This document shows positions 53,645-61,495 of a stretch of 64,000 nt of DNA, piece by piece. The notes beneath the pieces were generated by a model. The model worked only from the letters and a program-made list of their open reading frames with translations. It was not told the DNA's origin and made no database searches. Source of the stretch: an uncultured Halomonas sp. (GTDB lineage: Bacteria; Pseudomonadota; Gammaproteobacteria; Pseudomonadales; Halomonadaceae); contig NZ_CANMVL010000004.1 of the NCBI RefSeq assembly GCF_947501415.1, positions 1-64,000 of the forward strand, written 5' to 3'. Every line of letters starts with the position of its first letter. Position 1 is the stretch's first letter. A program made the position numbers and the translations under genes.

Positions 53645-55030
53645 TTAGGCGTCTCGGGGCAGCATCGCCACGACACGCAGCCCACCCCCGGGAGCGGGGC
53701 CGAGATCGAGCGTGCCGCCGTGGCGGGCCAGCAGGCGCTCCACAATGGAGAGCCCCAGGCCGGCACCGGCTCCGGGGCCGACGCGATGGAAACGCTCGGT
53801 GACGCGCTCGAGCTCCGCGGCGGGGATTCCCGGGCCCTGGTCATCCACCTGCAGCATCAGACGCTCCGTACTGGCCTCCAGGGCCACCGTCACCCGGCCG
53901 CCATCCGGGCTATAGCGCAGGGCGTTGCCGACCAGGTTCTGTACCAGGATACCGATGGCGCCTGGCTCGGTGGCCAGTTGCCAGTCATCCGCCTCATCGG
54001 CGACAAGGTCCAGGGTCTGGTTTCGCTCGATGGCCAGGGGCGAGAGCTCGGCCAGCGCCTCGCGTACCTCGATCAGCAAGTTGCTCGCCACACGTGGCGC
54101 CGCCTCCTGCTCTACCTCCTCGGGCTCCAGGCGTGCCAGGGTCAGCAGCTGGGAGACCAGCCGGGTGGCTCGGGCCACGCCGCCGCGTAGCTCCTGCAGC
54201 GCCTCGTGGCGGTCGGCGGGGTCCTCGGCGGCCAGGGCGTTCTGGGCGTGCAGGTCGAGCACCGCCAGGGGAGTGCGCAGCTCGTGGGCGGCATCGGCGA
54301 TAAAGCGCTTCTCGCGCACCCGCAGATGCCGGATGCGCTCCAGCAGACGATTCAGGGCGCCGACGATGGTGTCCAGTTCCCGGGGCAGGGGGTGCATCAG
54401 CAGCGGCTGCAGGTTGTGAGGGTCGCGCCGATGGATCGCCGCGGCCAGCCGCGATAGCGGACGCAACCCCCGGCCGGTGGCCCACCACAGCAGCAGCGCC
54501 AGCAGGGGCAGACCGATCAGGTCCGGCAGCAGGGTGCGCAGGGCCACGGCGCGGGTCAGCTCACCGCGCACGTCGTCGCGCTCGGCGACCATTACCCGCC
54601 GCGACGACTCGGGCAGATCGAGTATATAGACCCGCCAGTCATGACCCGCCTGCCGGCTGTTGGCATAGCCGGGGGGCGCATCGGTGAACGGCTCGGGCGG
54701 GGCGCTGGCCGACCGCAGTACCAGCCGATCATCTTCCCACAGCTGAAAGGCCAGCCTGCTCTCGTAACGGTGGCCGGCCAGGCGCTTGTCCGACTGCTCG
54801 GCTCGCAGCAGGGCACTCTCGAGGCTGGCCAGCAGTGCCTGTCGCTGCCCCTCCGGCAGTGGTGCCTGGATCAACCCTTCCAGCAGGCGGGCATTCTGGG
54901 CCAGGCTGGCATCATAGAGCTCCTCGATCTCGTGGGAGGCGTAGCGGTAGCTGACCAGACCGATGGCCAGCATGCTGACGCCGAATACCAGCAGTACCAG
55001 TCCCAGGGTACGGCGACGAATGGAGCTCAC
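53645..55030 (-). CDS. Sensor histidine kinase (PmrB/QseC-like)
   Basis: The 461-residue kinase has two membrane helices (about 8-28 and 165-185) enclosing a periplasmic sensor, a HAMP-like segment, HisKA with FIADAAHELRTPLAV near 240 (phospho-acceptor His) and a GHKL ATPase with NLVGNALRYSPDGG, DQGPGIP and GAGLGLSIVERL. The sensor has few acidic clusters of the ExxE iron-binding type, so the signal is not obvious. It overlaps the response-regulator gene by four bases and lies at the end of a seven-gene operon. Confidence 0.93.
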   Translation of the reverse strand: MSSIRRRTLGLVLLVFGVSMLAIGLVSYRYASHEIEELYDASLAQNARLLEGLIQAPLPEGQRQALLASLESALLRAEQSDKRLAGHRYESRLAFQLWEDDRLVLRSASAPPEPFTDAPPGYANSRQAGHDWRVYILDLPESSRRVMVAERDDVRGELTRAVALRTLLPDLIGLPLLALLLWWATGRGLRPLSRLAAAIHRRDPHNLQPLLMHPLPRELDTIVGALNRLLERIRHLRVREKRFIADAAHELRTPLAVLDLHAQNALAAEDPADRHEALQELRGGVARATRLVSQLLTLARLEPEEVEQEAAPRVASNLLIEVREALAELSPLAIERNQTLDLVADEADDWQLATEPGAIGILVQNLVGNALRYSPDGGRVTVALEASTERLMLQVDDQGPGIPAAELERVTERFHRVGPGAGAGLGLSIVERLLARHGGTLDLGPAPGGGLRVVAMLPRDA

Positions 55031-55707
55031 GCCCCGGCCTCCTGAGGCGCATGGTCCAGCACATAGCCGATGCCGCGTACCGTGCGGATCAGGCCGGGGA
55101 ACAGCTTGCGACGCAGATGGTGGACATGCACCTCGATGGCATTGCTTTCCACATCCTCCTCCCAGCCGTAGATCAGGCGGGTTAGGGTATCGCGGGTAAA
55201 GACCCGCCCCGGATGACTCATGAACTCCTGAAGCAGGGTGAACTCACGGCGCGACAGGGTGATCTCCTGGCCCTGGTAGCTCACCTGTCGTCTGGTGGCG
55301 TCGAGCTGGATGCCGCGGCACTCCAGCAGCGGTGTGGCCTGGCCCTGGCTGCGGCGCAGCAGGGCGCGCAGCCGCGCCTTGAGCTCGGCGACCTCGAAGG
55401 GCTTGACCAGGTAGTCGTCGGCGCCGGCATCTAGGCCTTCGATACGGTCATCCACGGCATCCCGGGCGGTGAGCACCAGCACCGGCACCCGGTTGCCGCT
55501 TCGCCGCACGGCCTCCAGCACCCGCATGCCGTCGAGCCCCGGCAGGCCAAGATCGAGAATCACGGCATCGAAGGGCTCGTCGCCCTGCAGGGCGGCGAGG
55601 GCCATGGCCCCATCGCCAAGATGGTCCACGGTGTAGTGTTCTGGCTTGAGGGCCAGGCGGATGCCCGAGGCCAGGCTCGGGTCATCCTCGACCAGCAGGA
55701 TGCGCAT
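55027..55707 (-). CDS. OmpR-family response regulator (PmrA/QseB-like)
   Basis: The 226-residue regulator starts MRILLVEDDPSLASGIRL. Its receiver domain has the Asp pair at 8-9, the phospho-acceptor in DAVILDLGLPGLDG near residue 51 and KPFEVAELKARL near 101, followed by a winged-helix DNA-binding domain (about 125-220) with LTRLIYGWEEDVESNAIEVH. This is the PmrA/QseB group. The ATG at 55707 lies seven bases after the TPR gene. Tandem CTTAAG boxes in the neighbourhood match the PmrA operator, so it likely controls them. Its first 46 bases of coding sequence recur at 60201-60246. Confidence 0.93.
   Translation of the reverse strand: MRILLVEDDPSLASGIRLALKPEHYTVDHLGDGAMALAALQGDEPFDAVILDLGLPGLDGMRVLEAVRRSGNRVPVLVLTARDAVDDRIEGLDAGADDYLVKPFEVAELKARLRALLRRSQGQATPLLECRGIQLDATRRQVSYQGQEITLSRREFTLLQEFMSHPGRVFTRDTLTRLIYGWEEDVESNAIEVHVHHLRRKLFPGLIRTVRGIGYVLDHAPQEAGA
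55652..55697 (-). repeat. 46-bp direct repeat, copy 1 (inside the response-regulator gene)
   Basis: This segment of the regulator 5' end, encoding LVEDDPSLASGIRLA, is repeated exactly at 60201-60246 in the same orientation. The two copies flank the hemolysin-ligase-oxidase-SDR-TPR cassette. Confidence 0.9.
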
Positions 55708-55714
55708 CGGTTGT

Positions 55715-56398
55715 TCATTTCTCCAGTTGCGACAGCAGGTGGCGGACTTCCTCGCGGCGGCCGGCATCGGCAAGCTCGCGGGTGGGCCGGGGCGGTGCCT
55801 GCAGGGCTTTCTCCAGGGCCTGGCGCGCCTCGGCATCGCGACCCTGCTGATGTAGATAGTCGCCCCAGAAGTAGAGGCTGTCGAGACCGTCGGGGTTGAT
55901 CGCGAGGGCTCGCTTGAGGTGCCACTCGGCCTTGTCGTCGTCACCGAAGCCGATCGGCCAGCCCGGCACCTGGTAGTAGAGGGCTCCCAGGCTGGTATAG
56001 GCGGAGCCGTTCAGTGCCATCGGGTCCCGCGACAGGGCGGCCTCCAGATAGCCGCGGGCCTGCTTGACCAGGCCGAGTGCAGCCAGCCCGCCTTCGGCGC
56101 CGGCCTGGGTGGAGCGCACGATACCGGCCCAGATCAGCAATTCGGCAGAGTCGGGATAGTCGGCCAGCTGGCGCTCGGCCTCCTTGCCCAGTTCGTCCAG
56201 CGCCTTCACCTGCTGGTCTTCGGGCAGTTCGTAGCGGATCTCGGCCCAGCGGCCCTGCAGTCGAGCCACGCTTCTGTCGGCGCCACCGTCATCGCTCGCG
56301 GCAAGCAGGGCCATGCTGGGCAGCCCGCCGAGGCTGGCTACAAGCAGCGTGGCGGCAAGGTGGAGGCGGGGTAGGCGGGAGAGTCGTCGAGTGTTCAT
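55715..56398 (-). CDS. TPR-repeat periplasmic protein
   Basis: The 227-residue protein has an N-terminal signal peptide (cleaved near LLAASDDG, residue 33) and tetratricopeptide-like helices, seen best at LYFWGDYLHQQGRDAEARQALEKAL near 178-200. ELLIWAGIVRSTQAG and GSAYTSLGALYYQVPGWPIG point to a conserved group of proteobacterial TPR proteins with a GWPIGFGDD motif. It overlaps the SDR gene by four bases and precedes the response regulator. It may scaffold or sense envelope components for the two-component system; that is inference. Confidence 0.8.
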   Translation of the reverse strand: MNTRRLSRLPRLHLAATLLVASLGGLPSMALLAASDDGGADRSVARLQGRWAEIRYELPEDQQVKALDELGKEAERQLADYPDSAELLIWAGIVRSTQAGAEGGLAALGLVKQARGYLEAALSRDPMALNGSAYTSLGALYYQVPGWPIGFGDDDKAEWHLKRALAINPDGLDSLYFWGDYLHQQGRDAEARQALEKALQAPPRPTRELADAGRREEVRHLLSQLEK

Positions 56399-57237
56399 GG
56401 TGTGGTCTCCGAAGTGCCGAGGAAGCGGCGGATGACGGGAAGCTGGCGCGCCAGGGCGTGGTCGACCACGCTCGGTAACAGGGCATTGAGGCGCACGAAG
56501 AGCCGTTCGGGGCCGCCCAGCTGGGCCTCCTGGCGACCGCGCTCCACGGCTTTGCGTACCGCCTGGGCCACCTGAGCGGGACTATCCATGGCGTTGCCCA
56601 GAGCCGCGTTCATGGCCTCCACCTCGGGGGCGTTCATGGCGGTGCGGGTGGCCCGGGGCGAGACATGCAGCACCCGCACCCGAGTGTCGGCGAGCTCCCG
56701 GCGCAGGGCCTGGCTGAAACCGCGCAGGGCGAACTTGGTGGCGCAGTAGCCGACCTGTCCGGGATAGCCCAGGGTGCCGAAGGTGGAGCCCAGGGTGATC
56801 ACCCAGCCCTGGCGCGCCGCCATCAGCTGGGGAAGCAGGGCGCGGGTCAGCTGCAGGGTGGCGGTAAGGTTGAGGGTAATGAGTCGCTCGAGATCGGCAT
56901 CGGAGCCCTCGGTGAACAGTGCCGCCCGGTTCACGCCGGCGGCGTTGATCAGCATGTTGCAACCCGCTCGTCGGGCCGCGGCCACCAGCTGCTGGCGCTC
57001 CTCGGCACGGGTCAGATCGGCGGGCAGCGCGGTGATCCGGTCGGGGTGGCGGGCCGCCGTGGTCTCGAGGTCCTCCACCCGGCGGCCGGTAATCAGCAGC
57101 TGGGCGCCGGCGGCGGCCAGCTCGTCCACCAGTGCCTGGCCGATACCGCCGCTGGCCCCGGTGATCAGTACCCGCTGGGCGGGCCAGCCTCCTTCGGGTA
57201 GCCGAGGGTGTCGGGTGCGGCGATCAGACCAGCGCAT
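56395..57237 (-). CDS. SDR oxidoreductase of the acyl-cassette
   Basis: The 280-residue protein has the Rossmann motif TGASGGIGQAL near residue 27, a NAAG motif (LINAAGVN) near 96, and catalytic YCATKFAL near 162-169. Its C-terminal extension ends in LARQLPVIRRFLG, slightly longer than a minimal SDR. It overlaps the diiron-oxidase gene by 14 bases and the TPR gene by four. In this setting it may reduce or oxidise an acyl-derived ketone or aldehyde. The ATG at 57237 fits the overlap. Confidence 0.87.
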   Translation of the reverse strand: MRWSDRRTRHPRLPEGGWPAQRVLITGASGGIGQALVDELAAAGAQLLITGRRVEDLETTAARHPDRITALPADLTRAEERQQLVAAARRAGCNMLINAAGVNRAALFTEGSDADLERLITLNLTATLQLTRALLPQLMAARQGWVITLGSTFGTLGYPGQVGYCATKFALRGFSQALRRELADTRVRVLHVSPRATRTAMNAPEVEAMNAALGNAMDSPAQVAQAVRKAVERGRQEAQLGGPERLFVRLNALLPSVVDHALARQLPVIRRFLGTSETTP

Positions 57238-57916
57238 CGGTGAACTCCTGGGCGGTATTGCCGCCGGCACAGCGTGCCTCGACGCCGCGGAACATGGCGC
57301 CGTAGAGGCGGTAGACCACTCGTGCGGTGTCGATCACAGCCGCCAGGTCCTGCTCCTCCAGGCGGTTCACCAGCCCTTCGAAGAAGGCCAGGTGGCCGAT
57401 ATCCAGGCTACCGTGGGAGGTCAGGTAGCGTACCGCCTCGTCGGGGAGGCCGAGGCTTGCCTGCAGTCGTTCGGCGGCCTGGGTGGCCAGCGCCGTGCTG
57501 GTGCCTTCCAGTACCTGGACCATGCCGAAGAAGCCCACCGGCTGACCATGTTCGATCTCATCGCGCACGGCGGCCACCATCAGCCGGGTGGCAGGATCCG
57601 CCGGCCGTGCGGCGGCCGCCGCGGGGTCACCACCGGTGGCGCGGATGTCGTCGAGAATCCACTGCTCGTGGCCATGCTCCTCCTCGATATACTCCACCAG
57701 GGCGCCGCGCAGCCATTCCAGCCGTTCCGGCAGGCGGGCGCCACAGGCCATCATCAGTGGCACCGTGAAGCGGACGTGGTGATAGGCCTGGCCGAGGAAG
57801 GCGAGGTACTCGTCACGGCTGACCTGGCCGGCCAGGGCGCGAGTCAGCAGCGGGGTGGAAAGCAGCCATTCGCGCTCATGGCGGGTGGCGTGCTGTAGTT
57901 GCTGATAGGGGGTCAT
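57224..57916 (-). CDS. Heme-oxygenase-like diiron oxidase (HDO; TenA-like iron-containing redox enzyme)
   Basis: The 230-residue helical protein carries a full set of candidate HDO metal ligands: Glu78 and His81 in YIEEEHGHEQ, Glu137 in VLEGTS, and His168, Asp172 and His175 in SHGSLDIGH. That last H-x3-D-x2-H spacing is the hallmark of CADD-, UndA- and SznF-type oxidases, which use O2 to cleave or oxidise fatty acids and amino acids. The ATG at 57916 overlaps the ligase stop by four bases, so an adenylated or CoA-bound acyl compound is a likely substrate. It could instead be an uncharacterised TenA relative, but TenA's catalytic cysteine is not evident. Confidence 0.82.
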   Translation of the reverse strand: MTPYQQLQHATRHEREWLLSTPLLTRALAGQVSRDEYLAFLGQAYHHVRFTVPLMMACGARLPERLEWLRGALVEYIEEEHGHEQWILDDIRATGGDPAAAAARPADPATRLMVAAVRDEIEHGQPVGFFGMVQVLEGTSTALATQAAERLQASLGLPDEAVRYLTSHGSLDIGHLAFFEGLVNRLEEQDLAAVIDTARVVYRLYGAMFRGVEARCAGGNTAQEFTDALV

Positions 57917-59397
57917 GGGGTCACTCCTTGCATCGTCTGGGAAGGGTGGGACTCGTGCCGAGTAGGGGCGGCGCGCAGCCAGTCGCCATGGGCGCGGAGG
58001 ATGGCGTCGCGACGCAGACGGCCATTGGCCGTCAGCTGCTGGTTGTGAGGGGTGAAGGGGGCACTGCGGCGCCACTCGTGGATTCGGGCGTAGTCGGGCA
58101 GACCGGCATTGGCCTCGGCCACTGCGGCGGCCAGCGTGGCGTCGTCGATCGCGGGAGAGGCGGGCACCAGCAGCGCACGGTTGATGGGCAGCGCCTCGCC
58201 GTGAACCAGCGCCTGGGCGATGGCAGGGCAGGCGCAGAGCTCGCCCTCCACCCACTGAGGATTGACGTTGCGCCCATAGGCGGTGATGAAGACCTCGCGA
58301 CGACGTCCCCCCAGTACCAGGGCGCCGCTGGCCCAGTGCCCAAGGTCACCGGTGGCATGCCAGGCCGAGGCAGACGCCGGCTCACCGAGATAGCCGAGCT
58401 GGATGGCACCACGCACCCACACCTCGCCCGCGTCATCGATGCGCACCTCGGCATGGGGCAGTGGGCGGCCGACGCCGTGGGCGGGTTCGCCGGTGCGATT
58501 GAGACTCACCACCGAGGCGCATTCCGAGAGGCCATAGCCCTCGAAGACCGGCCAGCCACCGCGTCGGGCCCGTGCCAGCAGGGAGTCGGCGACCCGGGCG
58601 CCACCCACCGCCACGAACCGCAGGCTCTCGGGGGCCCTGGGTCGCGCCTCCACCAGCGCCTGGAGGAGCTGGGGAACCAGAATCAGGCTGTGGGGACGAC
58701 AGGCGTCGAGGGTAGCCAGCGCTCGGTACGGGTCGAAGCCGCTGGCACCGCGCCAGCCCAGCGTCTCGACCCCGGGCAGAAAAACGCGGCCACCCAGCCA
58801 CAGTGGCACATAGAGGCCGCCGATATTCTCCAGCAGGGTGGAGAGCGGCAGCATCGCCAGGTGGCGCTCTATGGCCAGCGGTGCCACTGCTTCGGCGATA
58901 CTGGTAGCCACCGTAAGCGGCGCCGTGGCGTCGAGGCAGACCCCCTTGGGGGCACCGCTGGTGCCGGAGGTGAAGGTGATGCGCCTGGTACCAGGATGCA
59001 GAGTCGGGGGAACGACGACGCGCCGGCTGGCGATGGCCGGGTCGCGGCTGCTCTGGAAGCCATGGGCTTCGCCGCCGGGGCCGATCCAGGTGTCCAGCCC
59101 GGCGGCGGCGACCAGGTGGCGGCGCTGGGCAGCACTGAAGAAGCTGGGAACCGGTACCGCCACCCGCTCATCCTGTAGCAGCGCCAGATCCCATAGCGCC
59201 CAGTCGATGCCGTTGTCCAGGGCCAGGGCGACCCGCCGGGCGTTGGCTGCGTGCAGGCGTCGCCGGCGGGACGCGATTTCGCTTATCAGCTCGTCCCAGG
59301 GGAGTCGGCGGTGACCGTCGTCCAGCGCGATATCAGACCGCCGATCGGTGGCATGGCGGACCAGCCGTTCCTGCAGGGCGTCAGGCGTGGTGCGCAT
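57913..59397 (-). CDS. AMP-dependent acyl ligase (acyl-CoA synthetase-like)
   Basis: The 494-residue ANL-family enzyme shows the P-loop-like motif RITFTSGTSGAPKGVCL near 138-154, YGLSECASVVSLN near 283 and HATGDLGHW near 345. A late lysine region for the second half-reaction is weak (FTPHNQQLTANGRLRRD). It should activate a carboxylic acid as an acyl-adenylate, passed to CoA or another acceptor. It overlaps the hemolysin gene by 17 bases and the diiron-oxidase gene by four. The acid is unknown. Confidence 0.88.
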   Translation of the reverse strand: MRTTPDALQERLVRHATDRRSDIALDDGHRRLPWDELISEIASRRRRLHAANARRVALALDNGIDWALWDLALLQDERVAVPVPSFFSAAQRRHLVAAAGLDTWIGPGGEAHGFQSSRDPAIASRRVVVPPTLHPGTRRITFTSGTSGAPKGVCLDATAPLTVATSIAEAVAPLAIERHLAMLPLSTLLENIGGLYVPLWLGGRVFLPGVETLGWRGASGFDPYRALATLDACRPHSLILVPQLLQALVEARPRAPESLRFVAVGGARVADSLLARARRGGWPVFEGYGLSECASVVSLNRTGEPAHGVGRPLPHAEVRIDDAGEVWVRGAIQLGYLGEPASASAWHATGDLGHWASGALVLGGRRREVFITAYGRNVNPQWVEGELCACPAIAQALVHGEALPINRALLVPASPAIDDATLAAAVAEANAGLPDYARIHEWRRSAPFTPHNQQLTANGRLRRDAILRAHGDWLRAAPTRHESHPSQTMQGVTP

Positions 59398-60073
59398 GGG
59401 CCACCTCCGCCGGGCAAAGGCGGGAGGGAAGCAGGCCGCGTTCGCTCAGCTGGCGGTGGGCGCGGTGCAGGTCACCGGCCATTATCCAGGGTTGGCGCTC
59501 GTAGTAGCGTCCCCAGCTGGCCTGCTCGTCACCGAGTCGTGTCGGGTCGGCGACCATCACCGGCTCGAGAGAAAGGCCCAGGCGACGAATGGCGTTGGCC
59601 ACCTCCGGCGTGGCGGTGAACAGCAGCCAGCCGATACCCTCGTGGCCGAGCTGGTCCACCAGGTGCAGGAAGAGCTGGCACTGCAGGCCGGGACGGCGGC
59701 TGGCCAGGTTGCCGATCTCGGCGACCCGGTGACGGTCCACGGGCTGGGCGAAGCGCTCGGTCAGCAGGTGTTCGGCACTGACATCCAGGTAGCGCTCCTG
59801 GAAAAGCGGGCCGCTTGCCGCTGCACGCACTCCGACCGCCGCCTGGGGCCACTCGCCCTGCCACAGGCCGAACAGCCGCGGCAGCAGGTGGGTGATGGTG
59901 GCGCCATGCTCTTCGGCGAAGCGGCGTCGGACCAGGTGTTCCAGGCGTCGGCGACGGGTCCAGTGGTGTGCTTCTTGCCACTCCAGCGGTGAGATAGCTG
60001 GGATGACGGCGGGAAGGTCCACCGATGGTCGGCGACAGGGGACGGGGGAGAGAACGAGATCGGGGTGTGGCAT
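59381..60073 (-). CDS. Thermostable-hemolysin family protein
   Basis: The 230-residue protein belongs to the thermostable hemolysin (delta-VPH) family: RRLEHLVRRRFAEEHGATITHLLP near the start, LFQERYLDVSAEHLL near 106 and RVAEIGNLASRRPG near 130, followed by LFTATPEVANAIRRLGL. The fold resembles GNAT acyltransferases and autoinducer-synthase-like proteins, and no secretion signal is present, so acyl transfer is at least as likely as lysis. GGAG lies seven bases before the ATG at 60073; an in-frame GTG at 60097 is the alternative. It heads the seven-gene operon behind a PmrA-type box. Confidence 0.83.
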   Translation of the reverse strand: MPHPDLVLSPVPCRRPSVDLPAVIPAISPLEWQEAHHWTRRRRLEHLVRRRFAEEHGATITHLLPRLFGLWQGEWPQAAVGVRAAASGPLFQERYLDVSAEHLLTERFAQPVDRHRVAEIGNLASRRPGLQCQLFLHLVDQLGHEGIGWLLFTATPEVANAIRRLGLSLEPVMVADPTRLGDEQASWGRYYERQPWIMAGDLHRAHRQLSERGLLPSRLCPAEVAHAHHA

Positions 60074-60117
60074 GGGGGCGTCTCCATGACGTGTCACCCA
60101 TACTCTGGTTCCGGTAA

Positions 60118-60134
60118 CTTAACGTCCGCTTAAG
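60118..60134. promoter_or_regulatory. PmrA-type box before the seven-gene operon
   Basis: CTTAAC-GTCCG-CTTAAG lies 45 bases upstream of the hemolysin-family gene, with one half-site perfect and one differing at a single base. It implies autoregulation, since the regulator gene is in the same operon. Confidence 0.65.
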
Positions 60135-60191
60135 GGCGGCAGAAATTCCGACCTCGACGATTCAGGCGCGGATGTAGACACGCTCCTCGGT

Positions 60192-60254
60192 CAGTCGCAC
60201 GCCAGGCGGATGCCCGAGGCCAGGCTCGGGTCATCCTCGACCAGCACGATGAAT
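60192..60254 (-). pseudogene. 5' fragment of a response-regulator gene (direct repeat copy 2)
   Basis: Positions 60201-60246 are identical to 55652-55697, and read on the minus strand encode FIVLVEDDPSLASGIRLA, then CD and a stop at 60192-60194. No start codon in good context precedes it. It is a truncated copy of the receiver-domain start, left upstream of the seven-gene operon. Confidence 0.85.
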
Positions 60255-60313
60255 GTCGGCTCTTCGCTTCCTGTGGCTGGCCTCCCTTCGGAACCGACTT
60301 GCCAGGTTGGACG

Positions 60314-60820
60314 TCAGGGTGCCAGGGCGGCGGCGCCAAGGAAGCGCTCCTGCCAGTAGGCGATCTCCACCGGCGAGGTCTCCACTCGGCGGCCACGACC
60401 GGGAGCGTGGATCATCTGCCCATTGCCGCGATAGATGCCGACATGGCTGGCCTTGCCGCCTCCGCTGGTGTCGAAGAACAGCAGGTCGCCCGGGCGGGCG
60501 CGGTCCACCTTCGGCAGCCGACGAAACTGATCGTCGGCGGTGCGTGGGACGGCAAGGCCCGCGGCCCGGTAGGCCAGTTGGACCAGGCCCGAACAGTCGA
60601 CGCCGGAGGGCGAGTTGCCGCCGAAGCGATAGGGCGTGCCGAGGGTGCGCTCGGCCGCGGCGAGTATCAGCACGCGATCGATGGAGAGCCCCTCGTGAGG
60701 CGGCGGGTCTTCTACCGCCAGCTGCTTGCCGGCACAGCCGGTAAGCAGCATCAGGGTCATCAGTAGAACGACCAGCCGTGTCGATATCGGAGGCAGGTGA
60801 GCGGAGAGGGCAGGGGGCAT
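60314..60820 (-). CDS. NlpC/P60-family lipoprotein (C40 peptidase)
   Basis: The 168-residue protein has a lipoprotein signal with lipobox LLTGC near residue 28 and an NlpC/P60 domain: GTPYRFGGNSPSGVDCSGLVQ holds the catalytic Cys near 75, HVGIYRGNGQMIHAPGRG the first His, and a third polar residue follows. Such enzymes cut cell-wall peptides between D-Glu and meso-Dap. It is encoded upstream of the seven-gene operon on the same strand and may have preceded the regulator gene directly before the cassette arrived. Confidence 0.9.
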   Translation of the reverse strand: MPPALSAHLPPISTRLVVLLMTLMLLTGCAGKQLAVEDPPPHEGLSIDRVLILAAAERTLGTPYRFGGNSPSGVDCSGLVQLAYRAAGLAVPRTADDQFRRLPKVDRARPGDLLFFDTSGGGKASHVGIYRGNGQMIHAPGRGRRVETSPVEIAYWQERFLGAAALAP

Positions 60821-60872
60821 TCGGGCTCCATGCGGGCGGCAAGTTTGCCCCTAGCCTAGACCGCCGGCTTCA

Positions 60873-61217
60873 TTAACGAAAGGCGATGCGCGTGCCATAG
60901 GCAAGCATTTCATCGGGGGTCACGGCATGGCCGGGCACCCCGATCATCTCGTCGCCGCACTGATCGGACCAGGTCAACACCCCATGACTTAGTCCCAGGT
61001 TGCCAAGCAGGTCGCGAATCTCTCCGGTCCCGAGAAAGGTGCGAGTGTTGCCCTTGGCGTCGGCGAGCTCACAGACGCCTGTGCTGTGATGAAAGCGCAC
61101 CGTATAGATGCCGTCCATCGACTCTATCTCGACGACAGGTGTGAAGCCGTGACTCAGGGCGTTGGCCAGCTGTTTCAGGGTGATACGGTCGTGAAGGTCG
61201 TAGGCGTGGGCGTTCAT
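60873..61217 (-). CDS. DUF6482-like protein
   Basis: The 114-residue soluble protein starts MNAHAYDLHDRITLKQLANALS and includes VVEIESMDGIYTVRF and FLGTGEIRDLLGNLGL. It resembles the small DUF6482 proteins common in Halomonas and Pseudomonas. No catalytic motif is visible. It is monocistronic, divergent from gloA. Function unknown. Confidence 0.65.
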   Translation of the reverse strand: MNAHAYDLHDRITLKQLANALSHGFTPVVEIESMDGIYTVRFHHSTGVCELADAKGNTRTFLGTGEIRDLLGNLGLSHGVLTWSDQCGDEMIGVPGHAVTPDEMLAYGTRIAFR

Positions 61218-61495
61218 GGGCAGGCCTCGAAGGTTGATCCAGCCGAACGGCTAGTGGAAAACATCATCCCTGTATAGGAAGTGTAGAACTATTGTGGCGC
61301 CATACAAGCAGGATTTGGCCATTTTCTGGCAATTTTCGGAGGGGAAGCATGTGAAAGTAATGCGTTGTATAGCTTTTATATACAGTGCTGATGTATCGCT
61401 GCTGTGTATCCTGCTTGCTCCGCGTGATTCGGGTGGAAACCTGCCGTCGTCGCCCCCATGTCTATGCTCACATTCGCGCAATACAGGAGAGACCC
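61218..61495. other. AT-rich divergent gap
   Basis: The 278-base gap between the DUF6482-like gene and gloA is AT-rich around 61250-61400 and holds promoters for both, but no additional gene or clear operator is seen. ACAGGAGAG before 61496 is the gloA ribosome site. Confidence 0.35.

Noticed and set aside
57224..58255. A longer version of the diiron-oxidase gene starting upstream.
   Set aside because: The extra N-terminal sequence is an out-of-frame copy of the ligase gene; the ATG at 57916 has the 4-base overlap typical of this operon.
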